DNA from: JADGHX01 sp037200125 | GTDB lineage: Bacteria; Pseudomonadota; Gammaproteobacteria; Steroidobacterales; Steroidobacteraceae | Direction: 5' to 3' | NCBI GenBank assembly: GCA_037200125.1 | Contig: JBBCGS010000007.1 | Coordinates: forward strand, 620,001 to 684,000 | DNA length: 64,000 nucleotides | Shown here: positions 33,490-42,157 of the stretch, piece after piece | Numbering within the stretch: position 1 is the stretch's first letter | How the letters are laid out: every line of letters starts with the position of its first letter | The notes under the pieces: generated by a model | Database searches by the model: none | Seen by the model: only the letters and a program-made list of their open reading frames with translations | What the model was told of the DNA's origin: nothing | Made by a program: the position numbers and the translations under genes

Positions 33490-34252
33490 GGCGCTCCTGC
33501 GCTTCGATAGTGAGCGTGGCGACCGGGCGGGCTTCGAGGCGCTTGACCCCGATCTCTTCGCCGGTCTCGAGGCAATAGCCGTAGGAGCCATCCTCGGTAC
33601 GCTTCAGCGCCTCGTCGATCTTTCGAATGAGCTTACGCTCGCGATCGCGCGTCCGCAGCTCGAGGCTGAACTCCTCCTCCTGCGTGGCGCGATCGTTGGG
33701 ATCCGGGAAGTTGGCCGCTTCGTCCTTCATGTGATTGACGGTGCGGTCGACTTCCTCCATGAGGTCCTTTTTCCACGTCTGCAGGATGTTGCGGAAGTGC
33801 TCCAGCTGCTCCTTGTTCATGTACTGCTCGCCACGCTTGGCGATGTACGGCTGAACATTGCGCGGGCCGGCCAGGAGGCTGCCCGGTTCGTAGCTCTCGT
33901 CGTCGTCCGGTGCGGCGGCCGGCGGAGCGGCGTGCGCGGCGCTCGAGCGCGCCGGGGCGGCGGCGGCCTTCGACGCCACGCTCGTAGCGGGCGGCGGGGC
34001 TACCGGTTCTTCAGCCGCGCGAGACGCGGTAGCGACAGTTTCGATATCCGTGGATGAGGTGGCGGAGCGGGAGCCAGGAACTTTCTTCGGAGCAGGTGAC
34101 ACGGGTACAGGTTTCCTCACGGGTGCGGCGGCGGCGCTGGCGGCCTTGGGGCGCTCGGCGGGCCGGCGAGCTTCGGCCTTTCGCGCGACCGGCCTGGCCG
34201 CCGGCTTCTTGGCCTTGGCAGACTTGGGCGCGGGACGTTTGGCCGTCATCAT
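33440..34252 (-). CDS. dksA: RNA polymerase-binding factor DksA, zinc-site-deficient, long N-terminal extension
   Basis: The 270-residue product is much longer than the usual ~150. Residues 1 to ~117 are an Ala/Pro/Lys-rich extension. The core then follows the standard DksA: coiled-coil tip FPDPNDRATQEEEF with the key Asp184, Asp187 and Ala189, then YGYCLETG and RLEARPVATLTIEAQ. Escherichia coli DksA has four zinc cysteines; here only Cys227 remains, the others being Thr230, Thr248 and Ala251. This resembles zinc-independent DksA variants. It works with ppGpp at ribosomal promoters. GAGGAG precedes two adjacent ATGs (34252 and 34249), either of which may be used. Confidence 0.93.
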   Translation of the reverse strand: MMTAKRPAPKSAKAKKPAARPVARKAEARRPAERPKAASAAAAPVRKPVPVSPAPKKVPGSRSATSSTDIETVATASRAAEEPVAPPPATSVASKAAAAPARSSAAHAAPPAAAPDDDESYEPGSLLAGPRNVQPYIAKRGEQYMNKEQLEHFRNILQTWKKDLMEEVDRTVNHMKDEAANFPDPNDRATQEEEFSLELRTRDRERKLIRKIDEALKRTEDGSYGYCLETGEEIGVKRLEARPVATLTIEAQERRERRERQYGDRDDRYR

Positions 34253-34291
34253 TCGCTCCTCAAAAGCAGTCTGGCTTGTGAAGGACGCGGG

Positions 34292-34319
34292 ATTATACCG
34301 GCCGACTTTCGCATGTAAA
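34292..34319 (-). promoter_or_regulatory. dksA promoter
   Basis: On the minus strand TTTACA and TATAAT are separated by 16 bases, about 40 bases upstream of the dksA ATG. The perfect -10 makes this the best sigma-70 promoter in the window. Confidence 0.7.
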
Positions 34320-34393
34320 CGGGTGAAAAACGCCTCCAGAATCAGGATTCTCGTGCCGACCGCCCCCGATTGCGGGCGCCGGGGCGGTTTTTG

Positions 34394-34807
34394 TCACGGT
34401 AGAGCCACCTGCGGGGCGGGATTCCACCCGTCCTGACGGCGCTCGGCCACGACGGTCGTATAGATTCCGCCTCGAACGTTAAAACGGGCGGTCAACCGCA
34501 TGAAACGCGCATGTATCGCGCCATCGAGGCGGTCGACGATCTCGTTCGTTACGGCTTCGTGGAATGCGCCCCGGTCGCGGAACGACCAGATATACAGCTT
34601 CAGCGACTTCAACTCCACGCACAAACGGTCGGGCACGTACTCCAGTTCCAGTGTCGCGAAATCCGGCTGGCCGGTCACCGGACACAGACACGTGAACTCG
34701 GGCAGCGTCATGCGGATGGTGTAGTCGCGCTCCGGCGCCGGGTTCGCGAAGGTTGCAAGCTCGCCGGAAGGCCCGCTGGCGTTTCGATTCAGCTCGACAG
34801 TGCTCAC
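34394..34807 (-). CDS. queF: NADPH-dependent 7-cyano-7-deazaguanine reductase, short type
   Basis: A 137-residue single-domain QueF. FTCLCPVTGQPDF holds the catalytic Cys (42) and Asp; YVPDRLCVELKSLKLY and SFRDRGAFHEAV hold the specificity residues including the His-Glu pair. It reduces preQ0 to preQ1 in queuosine synthesis. The window's other queuosine gene, gluQ, acts on the finished base. Length is that of Bacillus-type rather than Escherichia-type (two-domain) QueF, which is common outside enterobacteria. Start ATG at 34807. Confidence 0.93.
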   Translation of the reverse strand: MSTVELNRNASGPSGELATFANPAPERDYTIRMTLPEFTCLCPVTGQPDFATLELEYVPDRLCVELKSLKLYIWSFRDRGAFHEAVTNEIVDRLDGAIHARFMRLTARFNVRGGIYTTVVAERRQDGWNPAPQVALP

Positions 34808-34980
34808 GACGCGTCGATCGCTCCGATGGGTGTTGAACTCGTGACAATTACCTTACACTACGCGCCGCCGACGTGCGTGAGCGCGCTGGCTACGAAGCGA
34901 CGCTGCGTTCGGGCGTAGCTACGCGAAAACGCAGGCGGCGAAAACCACGCTTTTTGCCGCCGGGAACAACGCCACAGTTA

Positions 34981-35010
34981 CGAAAAAAGCGCTTCCAGCG
35001 ACTTTTTTCG
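34981..35010 (+). promoter_or_regulatory. A/T-stem hairpin just upstream of smc
   Basis: CGAAAAAAG and CTTTTTTCG form a nine-base outer stem around a short CGCT/AGCG inner stem. It ends 13 bases before the smc ATG at 35024, where the ribosome would bind, and no good Shine-Dalgarno is seen. It may be a terminator for upstream transcription or a translational control element. Confidence 0.4.
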
Positions 35011-35023
35011 AATGATACAGAGT

Positions 35024-38000
35024 ATGCGGCTGACCAAGATCAAGCTCGCCGGTTTCAAGTCTTTCGTCGATCCCACCCACGTCACTTTTCCCAGCAATCT
35101 CTCCGGAATCGTAGGCCCCAACGGCTGCGGCAAATCGAACGTCATCGATGCCGTGCGCTGGGTCATGGGCGAGCTGTCGGCGAAGCATCTGCGCGGCGAC
35201 TCGATGGCGGACGTCATTTTCAACGGTTCCACTTCGCGCAAGCCCGTGGGCGCAGCTTCCGTCGAGCTCGTCTTCGATAATTCGGACGGCAAGCTTGGGG
35301 GCGCGTACGCCAGTTACAATGAGGTGGCGCTGAAACGTCAGGTGGAACGGGACGGCAGCTCCGGTTACTTCCTGAACGGCATCCGCTGCCGCCGCAAGGA
35401 CATCACGCAGCTCTTCCTCGGCACCGGCCTCGGTTCGCGCAGTTACGCGATCATCGAGCAAGGCATGATCTCGCGTGTCATCGAGAGCAAGCCCGAAGAC
35501 ATGCGCGCCTTCGTCGAAGAGGCCGCGGGCATCTCGCGTTACAAGGAGCGGCGCAAGGAGACGGAAGCCCGCATCCGCGACACACGCGAGAATCTCGAAC
35601 GACTTCAGGACGTTCGCGACGAAGTCGAGAAACAGATTCGACATCTGCAGCGCCAGGCGGCCACCGCCCGCCGCTACCAGAACTTCAAGGAGCAGGAGCG
35701 CCGCCTCACGGCGGAAGTGCTGGCCCTTCGCCTGCGCGAGCTCGATAGCGGCACCGAAGTGCACGACAGCGCCGTGCGGGAATGCGACCTCGCAATGCAG
35801 GCCGCCCTGGCCGACCAGCGCTCCGCCGAAGCCGCCATCGAAAAGCAGCGCGCGTTCCACACGGAACAGAGCGAGCGCGTGTCCGGCGTGCAGGGCCGGT
35901 ACTACGAGATCGGCGCGGAAATCTCCCGCACCGAGCAGACCATCGAGCACACGCGGCAGCTGCGCGATCGCCAGAAGAACGATCTCGCTCAGTCGCGCGG
36001 CACGCTGAACGAGACGGCGCTGCATATAGAGCGCGACGAGAAGCAACTCGCCGACCTGCGCGCCGAGCTTGAAGAGCTCGAACCGCAGCTCGAAACCTCG
36101 CAGCTCACTGAAGAGTCGGCCGCTATCGCGTACGCCGATGCCGAACAGGCGCTGCAGCTGTGGCAGCAGACCTGGGAAGATTTCAACCGCTCGCTCGGCG
36201 CCGCGCACCAGACCACGCAGGTCGAGCGTGCCCGCATCGAGCAGCTCGAAAACCAGCTGCGCCGCTTCGTGACCCAGGCGGATCGCCTCGCCCTCGAGCG
36301 CGAGACGCTGGCCGCGCAGAGCCCGGACGAACAGCTTGCCGTGCTCGCGGAGGGTGAGGCGCAGGCGCGCCTCACGAGCGAAGAACTGGCGGACACGCTG
36401 GCTCGCGCCCTTGAAGTGGTACAGACGCTGCGTTCCGAGCAGCTCACCATCGAAGCCCGCCTCGAGCAGTCGCGCAACGATCGCGAGCGCAAGCGTTCGG
36501 AGCTGATGTCGCTCGAAGCGCTGCAGAAAGCCGCGCTCAGCCATCAAGCCGGCAAAGCGGCGGACTGGCTCGCCGGTCGCGGCCTCGCGCAGAACACCCG
36601 CGTCGGCCAGACGCTCGAAGTGGAGCAGGGCTGGGAGCGCGCCGTCGAAACCGCGCTCGGCGATTATCTCGAAGCCGTTTGCGTCGACCGCCTCGAAGAC
36701 GTGGCGGGTGCGCTCGATGGGTTCAACAGCGGCCGGCTCGCGCTGGTCGAGCCGAGCGAAGTCGCGGATCTCAGCCAGCCGGGCAGCCTCGCCTCGAAGG
36801 TGAAGGGTCCTGCCGCGGTCGTTGGCCCGCTCACGGAAGTGATCACCGCGGACACGTTGTCGGAAGCACTTGCCGCCCGCGCGACGCTGCCGCCGGGGAA
36901 GTCCATCATCACCCGGCAGGGCGAATGGCTCGGCCGCAACTGGCTACGCATCAGCCGTGGTGAGGATCGCCACACGGGCGTCATCGAGCGCGAGCACCGC
37001 CTCAAGTCGCTCCGCGCGGAATTCGACGTCGCGGAAGAGCGCGTCAAAGGCATGGAGTCGCAGCTCGGCTCCGTACGCCAGTCACTCTCGGACGCGGAGC
37101 GCCAGCGCGACAGCGCGCAGGCCGGCATCCAGGGCGCTCACCGGCAACACACCGATCTGCTCGGTCAGCTCGAAGCGACGCGTGCCCGGGCGCAAGAATC
37201 GGCCCTGCGCCGCGCCCGCCTCGAAGCCGAAGGGGCCGACGTCGCGCGCGAAATCGGCGTTGCGCAGGAGGCCTTGGGGCGCGCGCGAGCCGAGCTCGAT
37301 CGCGGCCTGACGACGCTCGGCGAGCTCGATTCGCGTCGCCCGGATCTGGAATACGAGCGCGAAGAGCGGCGCGAGACCGTCGCCTCTCGCCGCGCCGCCG
37401 CCCAGCAGGCGCAGCTTCTGGCGCGCGACCTGCTCGTGCGCATGGAGTCGCGTCGCTCCACCGAAAGCTCGGTGAGCGTGGGCCTGGCTCGCATGACGGA
37501 GCAGCGGGCGCAACTCACCCAGCGTGTGGCCGAGCTCGAACGCGAGCTCGCGAATGGCGATGCGCCCATCGAAGAGCTGCGCGTCCGCCTCGACGACGCG
37601 CTCGCGCGCCGTCTCGAAGTGGAAAGCGAGCTGTCGACCGCCCGCCGTGGCCTCGAAGAGGCCGAGAACGAGCTGCGCGAGCTCGACGAATCCCGCCTCG
37701 AAGCCGAGCACCGCGTGAACACCGCGCGTGAGGCGATGGAGGCCGCGAAACTCGCCGCGCAGGAAACGCGCGTGCGACGCGAATCCATCGCGGAGCAGTT
37801 TGCCGCCACGCGTTTCGAGCTCGGTGAGATCCAGCTCGGCCTGCCGGGCGACGCGAGCGTCGTGGTGTGGGAAGAGAATCTGAAAGGCGTTCAGAGCGAC
37901 ATCGAACGCCTCGGCCAGGTGAACCTCGCGGCCATCGACGAGCTGAAGGAACAGACCGAGCGCAAGGAATACCTCGACAGCCAGTTCAACGATCTCACCT

Positions 38001-38521
38001 CGGCGCTCGACACACTCGAAGACGCCATGAAGAAGATCGACAAGGAAACGCGCACCCGCTTCGAGGAAACGTTCAACAAGATCAACACCGGGCTGCAGGA
38101 GAAATTCCCGCGCCTGTTTGGCGGCGGTCACGCGTATCTCGAAGTGAACGGCGACGATCCGCTGCTGGGCATCTCGATCATGGCGCGGCCACCCGGCAAG
38201 CGAAACAGCACCATCCACCAGCTCTCGGGCGGTGAGAAGGCGCTGACGGCCGTGGCGCTCGTGTTCTCGATCTTCGACCTGAATCCCGCGCCGTTCTGTC
38301 TGCTCGACGAGGTGGACGCGCCGCTCGACGAGCACAACGTCGGCCGCTTCTGCGACATCGTGAAAGAGATGTCCCAGCGCGTGCAGTTCATCTTCATCAC
38401 CCACAACAAGACCACGATGGAGCTTGCCTCGCAGCTCATCGGCGTCACCATGAACGAGCCCGGCGTGTCGCGCCTCGTCGCGGTGGACGTCGACGAAGCC
38501 GTGCGGCTCGCCGCGGTCTGA
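35024..38521 (+). CDS. smc: chromosome segregation protein SMC
   Basis: A 1165-residue ABC-type ATPase of condensin. Walker A (GPNGCGKSN) is near residue 32; long coiled coils flank a hinge at roughly residues 500-660; the C-terminal head has LSGGEKALTAVALVFSIF and Walker B CLLDEVDAPLD. Start ATG 35024 gives the canonical MRLTKIKLAGFKSF; an ATG four codons earlier (35012) is also in frame. It works with ScpA and ScpB, both encoded at 46-48 kb. Presence of SMC rather than MukB fits non-enteric gammaproteobacteria. zipA and ligA follow. Confidence 0.97.
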   Translation: MRLTKIKLAGFKSFVDPTHVTFPSNLSGIVGPNGCGKSNVIDAVRWVMGELSAKHLRGDSMADVIFNGSTSRKPVGAASVELVFDNSDGKLGGAYASYNEVALKRQVERDGSSGYFLNGIRCRRKDITQLFLGTGLGSRSYAIIEQGMISRVIESKPEDMRAFVEEAAGISRYKERRKETEARIRDTRENLERLQDVRDEVEKQIRHLQRQAATARRYQNFKEQERRLTAEVLALRLRELDSGTEVHDSAVRECDLAMQAALADQRSAEAAIEKQRAFHTEQSERVSGVQGRYYEIGAEISRTEQTIEHTRQLRDRQKNDLAQSRGTLNETALHIERDEKQLADLRAELEELEPQLETSQLTEESAAIAYADAEQALQLWQQTWEDFNRSLGAAHQTTQVERARIEQLENQLRRFVTQADRLALERETLAAQSPDEQLAVLAEGEAQARLTSEELADTLARALEVVQTLRSEQLTIEARLEQSRNDRERKRSELMSLEALQKAALSHQAGKAADWLAGRGLAQNTRVGQTLEVEQGWERAVETALGDYLEAVCVDRLEDVAGALDGFNSGRLALVEPSEVADLSQPGSLASKVKGPAAVVGPLTEVITADTLSEALAARATLPPGKSIITRQGEWLGRNWLRISRGEDRHTGVIEREHRLKSLRAEFDVAEERVKGMESQLGSVRQSLSDAERQRDSAQAGIQGAHRQHTDLLGQLEATRARAQESALRRARLEAEGADVAREIGVAQEALGRARAELDRGLTTLGELDSRRPDLEYEREERRETVASRRAAAQQAQLLARDLLVRMESRRSTESSVSVGLARMTEQRAQLTQRVAELERELANGDAPIEELRVRLDDALARRLEVESELSTARRGLEEAENELRELDESRLEAEHRVNTAREAMEAAKLAAQETRVRRESIAEQFAATRFELGEIQLGLPGDASVVVWEENLKGVQSDIERLGQVNLAAIDELKEQTERKEYLDSQFNDLTSALDTLEDAMKKIDKETRTRFEETFNKINTGLQEKFPRLFGGGHAYLEVNGDDPLLGISIMARPPGKRNSTIHQLSGGEKALTAVALVFSIFDLNPAPFCLLDEVDAPLDEHNVGRFCDIVKEMSQRVQFIFITHNKTTMELASQLIGVTMNEPGVSRLVAVDVDEAVRLAAV

Positions 38522-38541
38522 ACGGAAGGGCTTGGCTCACA

Positions 38542-39666
38542 ATGCCCGAGTTGCGCTGGACACTGCTCATCCTCGGGGCGCTGTTCGTCGGCGGCCTTGC
38601 GCTGTGGGAATGGCGCCGGCAGCGGTACGCACGCGGCTCGCATAACGCGCTGGCCCCGGCCGCCGGTGCTGGCGGACGTGAGGGCGAGCGCATCTCGCCC
38701 ACGTTCGGGGGCGATGCCGAAGTCTCATTCGAAAGCCCCGCGGCCCACATGCCGGCACGCGGCACGTTCCGCGAGCCGACGCTCACCTTCCCGGAAGTTG
38801 CGGTCCAGGTGCCGAACGATTCGCGCGACCGCTTCGTCGACCCGCCGGTCGTCGAGCTGGACGATGAGGATCTCGACCGGCTGAAAGTCGAAGACGAAGC
38901 GGCGGTGGATGAGTTCTCCACGCCGGCGAGCGAGGAGTTCGCCGAGGCGAGCGAAAACGAAACGTCGCCGCCGGTCGAACCGATGATTCCGAAGCTGTCG
39001 GCCGCCGTTGCCGCGCCCACCCTGGCGCCGCCGGGCGCGCGGGTATTCGACGCGCACGAGGAGCCGACGACGCGCTTCGATGCCTCCGTGCCCGCACCCG
39101 CCTCGGCAATGGCCGCTGCGCCGGGCTCGGATGCGCTGGACGAGGTCGGGCTTGAAGCGGCCGAACCCATCGTCGAGTGGCCGGAGGAGGACACGCGCAA
39201 GATCGTCGCGCTGCGCCTCGTCTCGGGCACCGGCGAGCGATTCCAGGGGCGCGCGGTCCGGCTGGCACTGGCCGCCGAAGGTTTCGTGCTCGGCAAATTC
39301 GAGATTTTCCACAAGCCCGGCCCGGATGCGCGCGCCGTCCTGAGCGCCGCAAGCCTCACCAAGCCCGGCACATTTTCTTTCGCGACAATCGACGCCCAGC
39401 GCTTCGGCGGCCTCAGCCTGTTCGCCGTGCTCCCCGGCCCGTTGTCGCCGCTCGCCACCTTCGATGAGTTGATGACGACCGCACGCGCCCTGAACGATCG
39501 GCTGCGCGGCGCGCTTCAGGACGAGCGCGGCGAGCCGCTGACCCCGATGCGCAGCGCGAACATTCGCGACAGCCTGACGGCGGCGGCCACCGCCGCGGCG
39601 CCCGTCGTTGGCGCGGCCGTACCGCCGCCCGTCGTGGGCAGCCCCGGCAGCACCACCCACGCGTAG
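38542..39666 (+). CDS. zipA: cell division protein ZipA
   Basis: A 374-residue protein with one N-terminal membrane helix (LRWTLLILGALFVGGLALWEW), a long acidic, Pro/Ala-rich linker, and a C-terminal FtsZ-binding domain from about residue 210 (RKIVALRLVSGTGERFQGRAVRLALAAEGF). It tethers the Z ring to the membrane. Sequence conservation outside the FtsZ domain is always low. The smc-zipA-ligA order is common in gammaproteobacteria and is the strongest taxonomic clue in the window. It ends 14 bases before ligA. Confidence 0.9.
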   Translation: MPELRWTLLILGALFVGGLALWEWRRQRYARGSHNALAPAAGAGGREGERISPTFGGDAEVSFESPAAHMPARGTFREPTLTFPEVAVQVPNDSRDRFVDPPVVELDDEDLDRLKVEDEAAVDEFSTPASEEFAEASENETSPPVEPMIPKLSAAVAAPTLAPPGARVFDAHEEPTTRFDASVPAPASAMAAAPGSDALDEVGLEAAEPIVEWPEEDTRKIVALRLVSGTGERFQGRAVRLALAAEGFVLGKFEIFHKPGPDARAVLSAASLTKPGTFSFATIDAQRFGGLSLFAVLPGPLSPLATFDELMTTARALNDRLRGALQDERGEPLTPMRSANIRDSLTAAATAAAPVVGAAVPPPVVGSPGSTTHA

Positions 39667-39680
39667 AGCGCGCGCGACCC

Positions 39681-41894
39681 ATGAGCGGTAAGAACGCAGG
39701 GAAATCCGCCGCCGCAAAGGCTAAAGCCGGCACAAGGTCCGAAGCCGGCGCAAGGGCCGAAGCCGGCACGGCGGCGGCCCGCGAACGCGTAGTGGCTCTG
39801 CGCAAGGAGATCGCGTATCACAATCGCCGCTACCACGAGCTCGACTCGCCCGAGATCACCGACGCCGATTTCGACGCGCGGATGCGCGAGCTGCGCGAGC
39901 TCGAAGCGCGGCACCCCGACCTCGTCACGCCGGATTCGCCGACCCAGCGAGTCGGTTCCACCCCGTCCGCGCGTTTCGCGAAAGTTCGCCACAGCGTCCC
40001 GATGCTTTCGCTCGGCAACGCCTTCAGCGAAGAGGACGTCACAGACTTCGTCGACAGAATCCGCAAGTTCCTGCGGCTCGCGGCGGATGAGCCGCTGATC
40101 TTCACCGCGGAGCCCAAGATCGACGGCCTGTCGATGTCGCTGCGCTACGAGCACGGCAAACTGGTAAAGGCCGCGACGCGCGGCGACGGCTACGAAGGCG
40201 AAGACGTCACCGCAAACGTCCGCACGCTGAAGCGTGTGCCTAAACAGCTGAAGGGTAAATTCCCCGACGTGTGCGAAGTACGCGGCGAGGTCTACATGAC
40301 CAAGCCCGCCTTTCGAGCGCTGAACGAGCAACGCGCGAAGGAGGGCGAGCCGATCTTTGCGAACCCGCGCAACTCCGCCGCCGGATCGATCCGCCAGCTC
40401 GACGAGACCATCACCGCCAGCCGCGACCTCGGTTTCTTCGCGTACGCCTGGGGGGCGATGACCAAGATGCCCGCGGACACGCAGTCCGGCATGCTGAAGT
40501 GGTTCAAGTCCGTGGGCTTCGTGACAAACCCGCTGTGGCGTACCCGCGGCTCCGTCGAAGAGCTCATCGCTTTCCACACAGACATCGGTCTCGAGCGCGC
40601 CGAGCTCGAGTACGACATCGACGGCGTCGTCTACAAAGTCGACCGACTCGACTGGCAGGAGCGACTCGGCTTCGTCTCGCGCAATCCGCGCTGGGCCGTC
40701 GCTCACAAGTTCCCAGCGGAAAAAGCGACGACACTCGTCCGCGACATCGACATCCAGGTGGGCCGCACCGGCACCCTGACGCCAGTCGCGAAGCTCGAGC
40801 CCGTAACGGTCGGCGGCGTCGTAGTCCAGAACGCCACGCTCCACAATGCCGACTACATCGCCGAGCTCGATGTACGCATCGGCGACACCGTGACGATCCA
40901 ACGTGCGGGGGACGTAATCCCGCAGGTGCTGGGCGTCGTGCTCGAAAAGCGCCCGACCGATGCGGACGGCGAATCAAAGCTCAAGCCCTACCAGTTCCCC
41001 CACAAGTGCCCGTGCCCGCTGCACACCCCCGTGGTGCGCGAAACAATCGCCAGCGGCGAAGAGGGCGCCCGCACCCGCTGCACCGGCGAGTTCGCCTGCC
41101 CCTTCCAGAAGACCGAACATCTGCGCCACTTCGTCTCGCGCCTGGCGTTCGACATCGAAGGCCTGGGCGAAAAACAAATCCAGTTCTTCTTCGAAAAGAA
41201 GTGGCTGCGGGAGCCGGCCGACATCTTCACACTCGAAGCGCGCAACAAGCGCGGCGAGCTGAACAGCGAAGCGCACGGCGAAGAAAAAGCCGCCGCGAAC
41301 CTCGAGGAGCACGAAGGCTACGGCGACACCTCCGTACGCAATCTCTTCAGCGCGATCAACGCGCGACGCGCAATCTCCCTCGAACGCTTCATCTACGCGC
41401 TCGGCATCCGCAACATCGGCGAAACCACCGCCCGCGCGCTCGCACGCGGCTATGGCACCTGGCAAGCCTTCCACGACGCGAGCCTCCGCGTATCGAAAGA
41501 CGACGCCGAGGCGCGTGCCGACATGGATGCCCTGGACCAGATCGGTGACACGGTAATCGACAGCATCGCCGCTTACTTCAAAGCCGACCGCAACGTAAAA
41601 ATCGTCGAGAACCTGAAGAAGCACGTCGAAGTCCTCGACGCGGAAAAGCCCTCGCAGGACTCCCCGGTCACAGGCAAGACGATCGTGTTCACCGGAACAC
41701 TGGAAAAGATGACGCGCGAAGAGGCGAAAGCCCTCGCGGAACGCCTGGGCGCAAAAGTCAGCGGCAGCGTGTCGAAGAAAACCGACTACGTGGTCGCCGG
41801 CGCCGAAGCCGGTTCGAAACTCAAGAAGGCCGCCGAACTCGGCGTAACCGTGCTCGAAGAACAACAGTTTCTGGATCTGGTGAAGGGCCGCTGA
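39681..41894 (+). CDS. ligA: NAD-dependent DNA ligase
   Basis: A 737-residue ligase. It has an Ala/Lys-rich 30-residue N-terminal tail, the Ia domain (YHNRRYHELDSPEITDADFD), the adenylation motif EPKIDGLSMSLRYE with the nucleophilic Lys, the OB fold, a zinc finger (CPCPLHTP, then CTGEFACP), helix-hairpin-helix repeats and a C-terminal BRCT domain (TGKTIVFTGTLEKMTREEAK). It is longer than the ~670 average because of the tail and an acidic insertion between the zinc and HhH regions. It seals nicks in replication and repair and is the last gene of smc-zipA-ligA. Confidence 0.96.
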   Translation: MSGKNAGKSAAAKAKAGTRSEAGARAEAGTAAARERVVALRKEIAYHNRRYHELDSPEITDADFDARMRELRELEARHPDLVTPDSPTQRVGSTPSARFAKVRHSVPMLSLGNAFSEEDVTDFVDRIRKFLRLAADEPLIFTAEPKIDGLSMSLRYEHGKLVKAATRGDGYEGEDVTANVRTLKRVPKQLKGKFPDVCEVRGEVYMTKPAFRALNEQRAKEGEPIFANPRNSAAGSIRQLDETITASRDLGFFAYAWGAMTKMPADTQSGMLKWFKSVGFVTNPLWRTRGSVEELIAFHTDIGLERAELEYDIDGVVYKVDRLDWQERLGFVSRNPRWAVAHKFPAEKATTLVRDIDIQVGRTGTLTPVAKLEPVTVGGVVVQNATLHNADYIAELDVRIGDTVTIQRAGDVIPQVLGVVLEKRPTDADGESKLKPYQFPHKCPCPLHTPVVRETIASGEEGARTRCTGEFACPFQKTEHLRHFVSRLAFDIEGLGEKQIQFFFEKKWLREPADIFTLEARNKRGELNSEAHGEEKAAANLEEHEGYGDTSVRNLFSAINARRAISLERFIYALGIRNIGETTARALARGYGTWQAFHDASLRVSKDDAEARADMDALDQIGDTVIDSIAAYFKADRNVKIVENLKKHVEVLDAEKPSQDSPVTGKTIVFTGTLEKMTREEAKALAERLGAKVSGSVSKKTDYVVAGAEAGSKLKKAAELGVTVLEEQQFLDLVKGR

Positions 41895-41901
41895 CAAGCG
41901 G

Positions 41902-41930
41902 AAAGCCCTCAATCGCCGGGCGGCTAAGAG
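41902..41930. repeat. REP-like single arm after ligA
   Basis: The arm AAGCCCTCAATCGCCGGG continues as CGGCTAAGAG and is identical over 28 bases to the left arm at 63119. No matching inverted arm is nearby, so this is a half copy. Confidence 0.7.
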
Positions 41931-41954
41931 AGGCACGAGACGTGGTAGCCCCAA

Positions 41955-42083
41955 GGGCGGCGGCTCACTCGCAGAGGGTCTTGGCGGGGACGTCTGCGCG
42001 TAGGATTGCGCGCAGACGAGGCTCCGAGGGATCGGTCTAGCGGCCGGTCCCCGCCAAGACCCTCTGCGAGTGAGTCGCCGCCC
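41955..42083. repeat. long cruciform-type inverted repeat between ligA and ppiC
   Basis: Two 37-base arms (41955-41991 and 42047-42083) match at 36 of 37 positions as inverted copies, with ends GGGCGGCG and CGGGGAC. The loop contains a second perfect hairpin of 10 bp (CGTCTGCGCG/CGCGCAGACG). The genes on either side are convergent. The size exceeds a normal terminator. It may be a MITE-like element or a large REP cluster. Confidence 0.8.
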
Positions 42084-42157
42084 TGCGACGGCGCCCAATC
42101 GTCTCGAGTGAGGCGCCGCCGCGCAAAGGACGGCGCCCCACGGTCTGAGTAAGTCTC

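Noticed and set aside
34359..34393. A terminator for queF in the queF-dksA gap.
   Set aside because: The hairpin there has its T run on the plus strand, while queF is transcribed on the minus strand; no plus-strand gene ends nearby, so its role is unclear.
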